A stretch of 15,230 nucleotides of DNA, from NCBI GenBank assembly GCA_938041275.1, contig CALISH010000134.1, positions 1-15,230 of the forward strand, written 5' to 3'. The notes beneath the pieces are model-generated. The model searched no databases. It was not told where the DNA came from and was given only the letters and a program-made list of their open reading frames with translations. Position numbers and translations under genes: made by a program. Shown piece after piece: positions 14,536 to 15,230 of the stretch (position 1 is its first letter; the number at the start of each line of letters is the position of its first letter). The stretch comes from an uncultured Solobacterium sp. Lineage in GTDB: Bacteria > Bacillota_I > Bacilli_A > Erysipelotrichales > Erysipelotrichaceae.

Positions 14536-14629
14536 GTGTATGGTAGATACAGCTAGAGTAATTAGCTGTATCTAAATTTACCCATACACTTATGGGAGCA
14601 ATCCCATAAGCCATAAGGAGGTGTTCCAT
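14536..14629 (+). promoter_or_regulatory. Structured 5' leader RNA, copy 1
   Basis: Three stems fit the sequence. P1 is GTGTATGG (14536-14543) with CCATACAC (14582-14589). P2, nested in P1, is AGATACAGCTA (14545-14555) with TAGCTGTATCT (14563-14573), with a 7-nt loop. P3 is TTATGGGA (14590-14597) with TCCCATAA (14602-14609), closed by a GCAA tetraloop of GNRA type. The SD AAGGAGGTG (14615-14623) follows. Alternative pairings exist: the P3 5' arm TATGGGA can pair with TTCCATA (14624-14630), which overlaps the ATG, and GGAG of the SD can pair weakly with TTCC. The fold recurs in copy 2 with compensating changes. It is a candidate cis-regulatory RNA, possibly a riboswitch-like translational control, not one I recognise. 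Confidence 0.7.
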
Positions 14630-14836
14630 ATGGCAGGCTGTATTATGAATTACCATAATACTTTGGCCGAGCGTTCAGCTAATATTGGCTGGATGATCAA
14701 CTATTGTCAAGAAATAATTATAGATTATGTATCTGGTAATAGTTGTGTTACCTTGGCCGAAGCCAAAAATGCTGAAGCTTATTTAAATAAGCACGGCATC
14801 ACCATAGATATAGACTTAGATAAAGTTAAAGTCTAA
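14630..14836 (+). CDS. Small phage protein, tandem paralogue 1 (LAERSAN family)
   Basis: 68 residues, probably cytoplasmic and helical. The N-terminal half holds the motif shared with the next gene: GC..NY.N.LAERSAN..W.I. The C-terminal half has diverged. No catalytic motif, membrane helix or zinc site is visible, and I do not recognise the family. I chose ATG 14630, which lies 6 nt after the SD AAGGAGGTG; a GTG at 14621 is part of that SD and is rejected. The gene has its own promoter-like element, structured leader and terminator, so it is probably regulated apart from block C. Confidence 0.8.
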   Translation: MAGCIMNYHNTLAERSANIGWMINYCQEIIIDYVSGNSCVTLAEAKNAEAYLNKHGITIDIDLDKVKV

Positions 14837-14846
14837 TGGTGTTATA

Positions 14847-14889
14847 TACATGGGTAAAGATGCTCTTCTTTACCCATGTATTATTTTTT
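14847..14889 (+). terminator. Rho-independent terminator of tandem unit 1
   Basis: TACATGGGTAAAGA (14847-14860) pairs perfectly, 14 bp, with TCTTTACCCATGTA (14867-14880) around TGCTCT, followed by TTATTTTTT. It makes unit 1 a complete monocistronic unit. Confidence 0.95.
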
Positions 14890-14918
14890 GTAAGAGTTCA
14901 TTATTATAGTTATATACT
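14888..14918 (+). promoter_or_regulatory. Promoter-like element of tandem unit 2
   Basis: TTGTAA (14888-14893) and TATACT (14913-14918) repeat the hexamers and the 19-bp spacing of unit 1, directly after a terminator. Conservation between the copies, despite different bases in the spacer, supports a promoter role. Confidence 0.6.
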
Positions 14919-14924
14919 ATAATT

Positions 14925-15019
14925 GTGTATGGTAGATACAACTATTCATAGTAGCTGTATCTAAATATAACCATACACTTGTAGGAGCATATCCTACATG
15001 CCGAAAGGAGGTGACTCCT
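14925..15019 (+). promoter_or_regulatory. Structured 5' leader RNA, copy 2
   Basis: P1 is GTGTATGGT (14925-14933) with ACCATACAC (14970-14978). P2 is AGATACA (14934-14940) with TGTATCT (14956-14962), plus an inner ACTA/TAGT pairing. P3 is TGTAGGA (14980-14986) with TCCTACA (14992-14998). Compared with copy 1, two P3 pairs have switched together: A-T to G-C and G-C to A-T. The SD AAGGAGGTG (15005-15013) can form a hairpin, AGGAG (15006-15010) with CTCCT (15015-15019), closed by a GTGA tetraloop of GNRA type. The P3 arm TAGGAG (14982-14987) is also complementary to CTCCTA (15015-15020), which touches the start codon. The fold strongly supports a shared RNA element with copy 1. Confidence 0.7.
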
Positions 15020-15226
15020 ATGGCAAACCCAGGTTGCGTAGGAAACTACGCTAATCAATTAGCAGAAAGATCTGCCAATTTAAATTGGCAGATTAGAACT
15101 GCTATGGACCTAGTAGCCGACAGATATGCTGGCATAAACAATGTCAGCCATCATGAGGCTATTATGGCCTTTAGATTCCTTGTATCCCAAGGATTCAAAT
15201 TACCTATAACTGAAAATCACTTATAG
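15020..15226 (+). CDS. Small phage protein, tandem paralogue 2 (LAERSAN family)
   Basis: 68 residues. It shares GC..NY.N.LAERSAN..W.I with paralogue 1 (with two extra N-terminal residues) and then diverges, with a helical C-terminal half (HHEAIMAFRFLVSQGF). The seven codons of LAERSAN differ from those of paralogue 1 in six places, all silent, so the proteins are old paralogues under protein-level selection. ATG 15020 is 6 nt after the SD; an upstream GTG at 15011 is again part of the SD and is rejected. It ends 4 bp before the window edge, so any third unit or terminator is out of view. Confidence 0.8.
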   Translation: MANPGCVGNYANQLAERSANLNWQIRTAMDLVADRYAGINNVSHHEAIMAFRFLVSQGFKLPITENHL

Positions 15227-15230
15227 GTAA

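Larger units (their letters stand above)
14499..15226 (+). repeat. Tandem duplication of a promoter-leader-gene unit
   Basis: Unit 1 (about 14499-14836) and unit 2 (about 14888-15226) match in order and spacing, offset by 389-390 bp: promoter hexamers, P1-P3 leader, SD and 68-codon gene. The longest near-identical block runs from the -10 hexamer into the P2 5' arm (14524-14551 and 14913-14940, one mismatch). Terminator stems differ between the units, so they were replaced or diverged after duplication. Confidence 0.8.

Noticed and set aside
14621..14623. GTG as start of the first small paralogue
   Set aside because: The GTG is the last three bases of the SD AAGGAGGTG; ATG 14630 has correct spacing. 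The same holds for GTG 15011 and ATG 15020 in copy 2.
1..15230. CRISPR array, insertion sequence, integrase or attachment site
   Set aside because: No regularly spaced repeats, transposase motifs or integrase signatures were seen on either strand.

Overview
The window looks like part of a large, AT-rich tailed bacteriophage (Caudoviricetes). About a dozen genes sit on the + strand with no convincing minus-strand gene. Genes are tightly packed, with 1 to 26 bp overlaps or short gaps, and strong Shine-Dalgarno (SD) sequences of the AAGGAGG type suggest a low-GC host such as a Bacillota species. Phage nucleotide-metabolism genes sit among uncharacterised ORFs, and strong intrinsic terminators separate the blocks. 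TAA, TAG and TGA all end genes, so the standard stop code applies. No tRNA with four complete arms, insertion sequence, integrase or CRISPR array was seen. The host assignment is an inference; no close relative can be named from sequence alone.

Layout. Positions 1-483 are a gene-poor leader: a terminator for an upstream gene, a 9-bp inverted repeat, a compact GC-rich nested hairpin that looks like a minimal tRNA, and a 21-bp direct repeat. Block A (484-4355) holds a thymidylate-kinase-like enzyme, an unknown protein, a DUF4376-like protein with a Pro-rich repeat tail, an HNH-like protein and an unknown protein; it ends at a terminator (4376-4414). Block B (4444-5806) holds an RNase H1-like protein and a tail-anchored coiled-coil protein and ends at a terminator (5814-5849). 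An unknown gene (5903-6607) stands alone, followed by a 199-bp gap with two hairpins. Block C (6807-14445) holds a 1269-residue Gln/Pro/Met-rich protein, a protein with possible kinase-like and zinc-ribbon regions, and three further phage proteins; two of these share a segment and may be distant paralogues. It ends at a strong terminator (14454-14500).

The right end (14499-15226) is the most unusual part. Two tandem units of about 390 bp each contain a promoter-like element, a long structured 5' leader, a 68-codon gene and, after the first copy, a terminator. The leader folds into the same three stems in both copies, with two compensatory base-pair changes in the third stem. Its bases are much better conserved than the codons of the conserved protein motif LAERSAN. 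The leader can also form alternative pairings over the SD and start codon. This is a candidate undescribed cis-regulatory RNA controlling a small phage protein family.

The kinase and RNase H genes fit phage nucleotide supply and RNA-primer or RNA:DNA-hybrid removal. The large block C genes are more likely structural, morphogenetic or host-interaction genes, but nothing in the window proves that.
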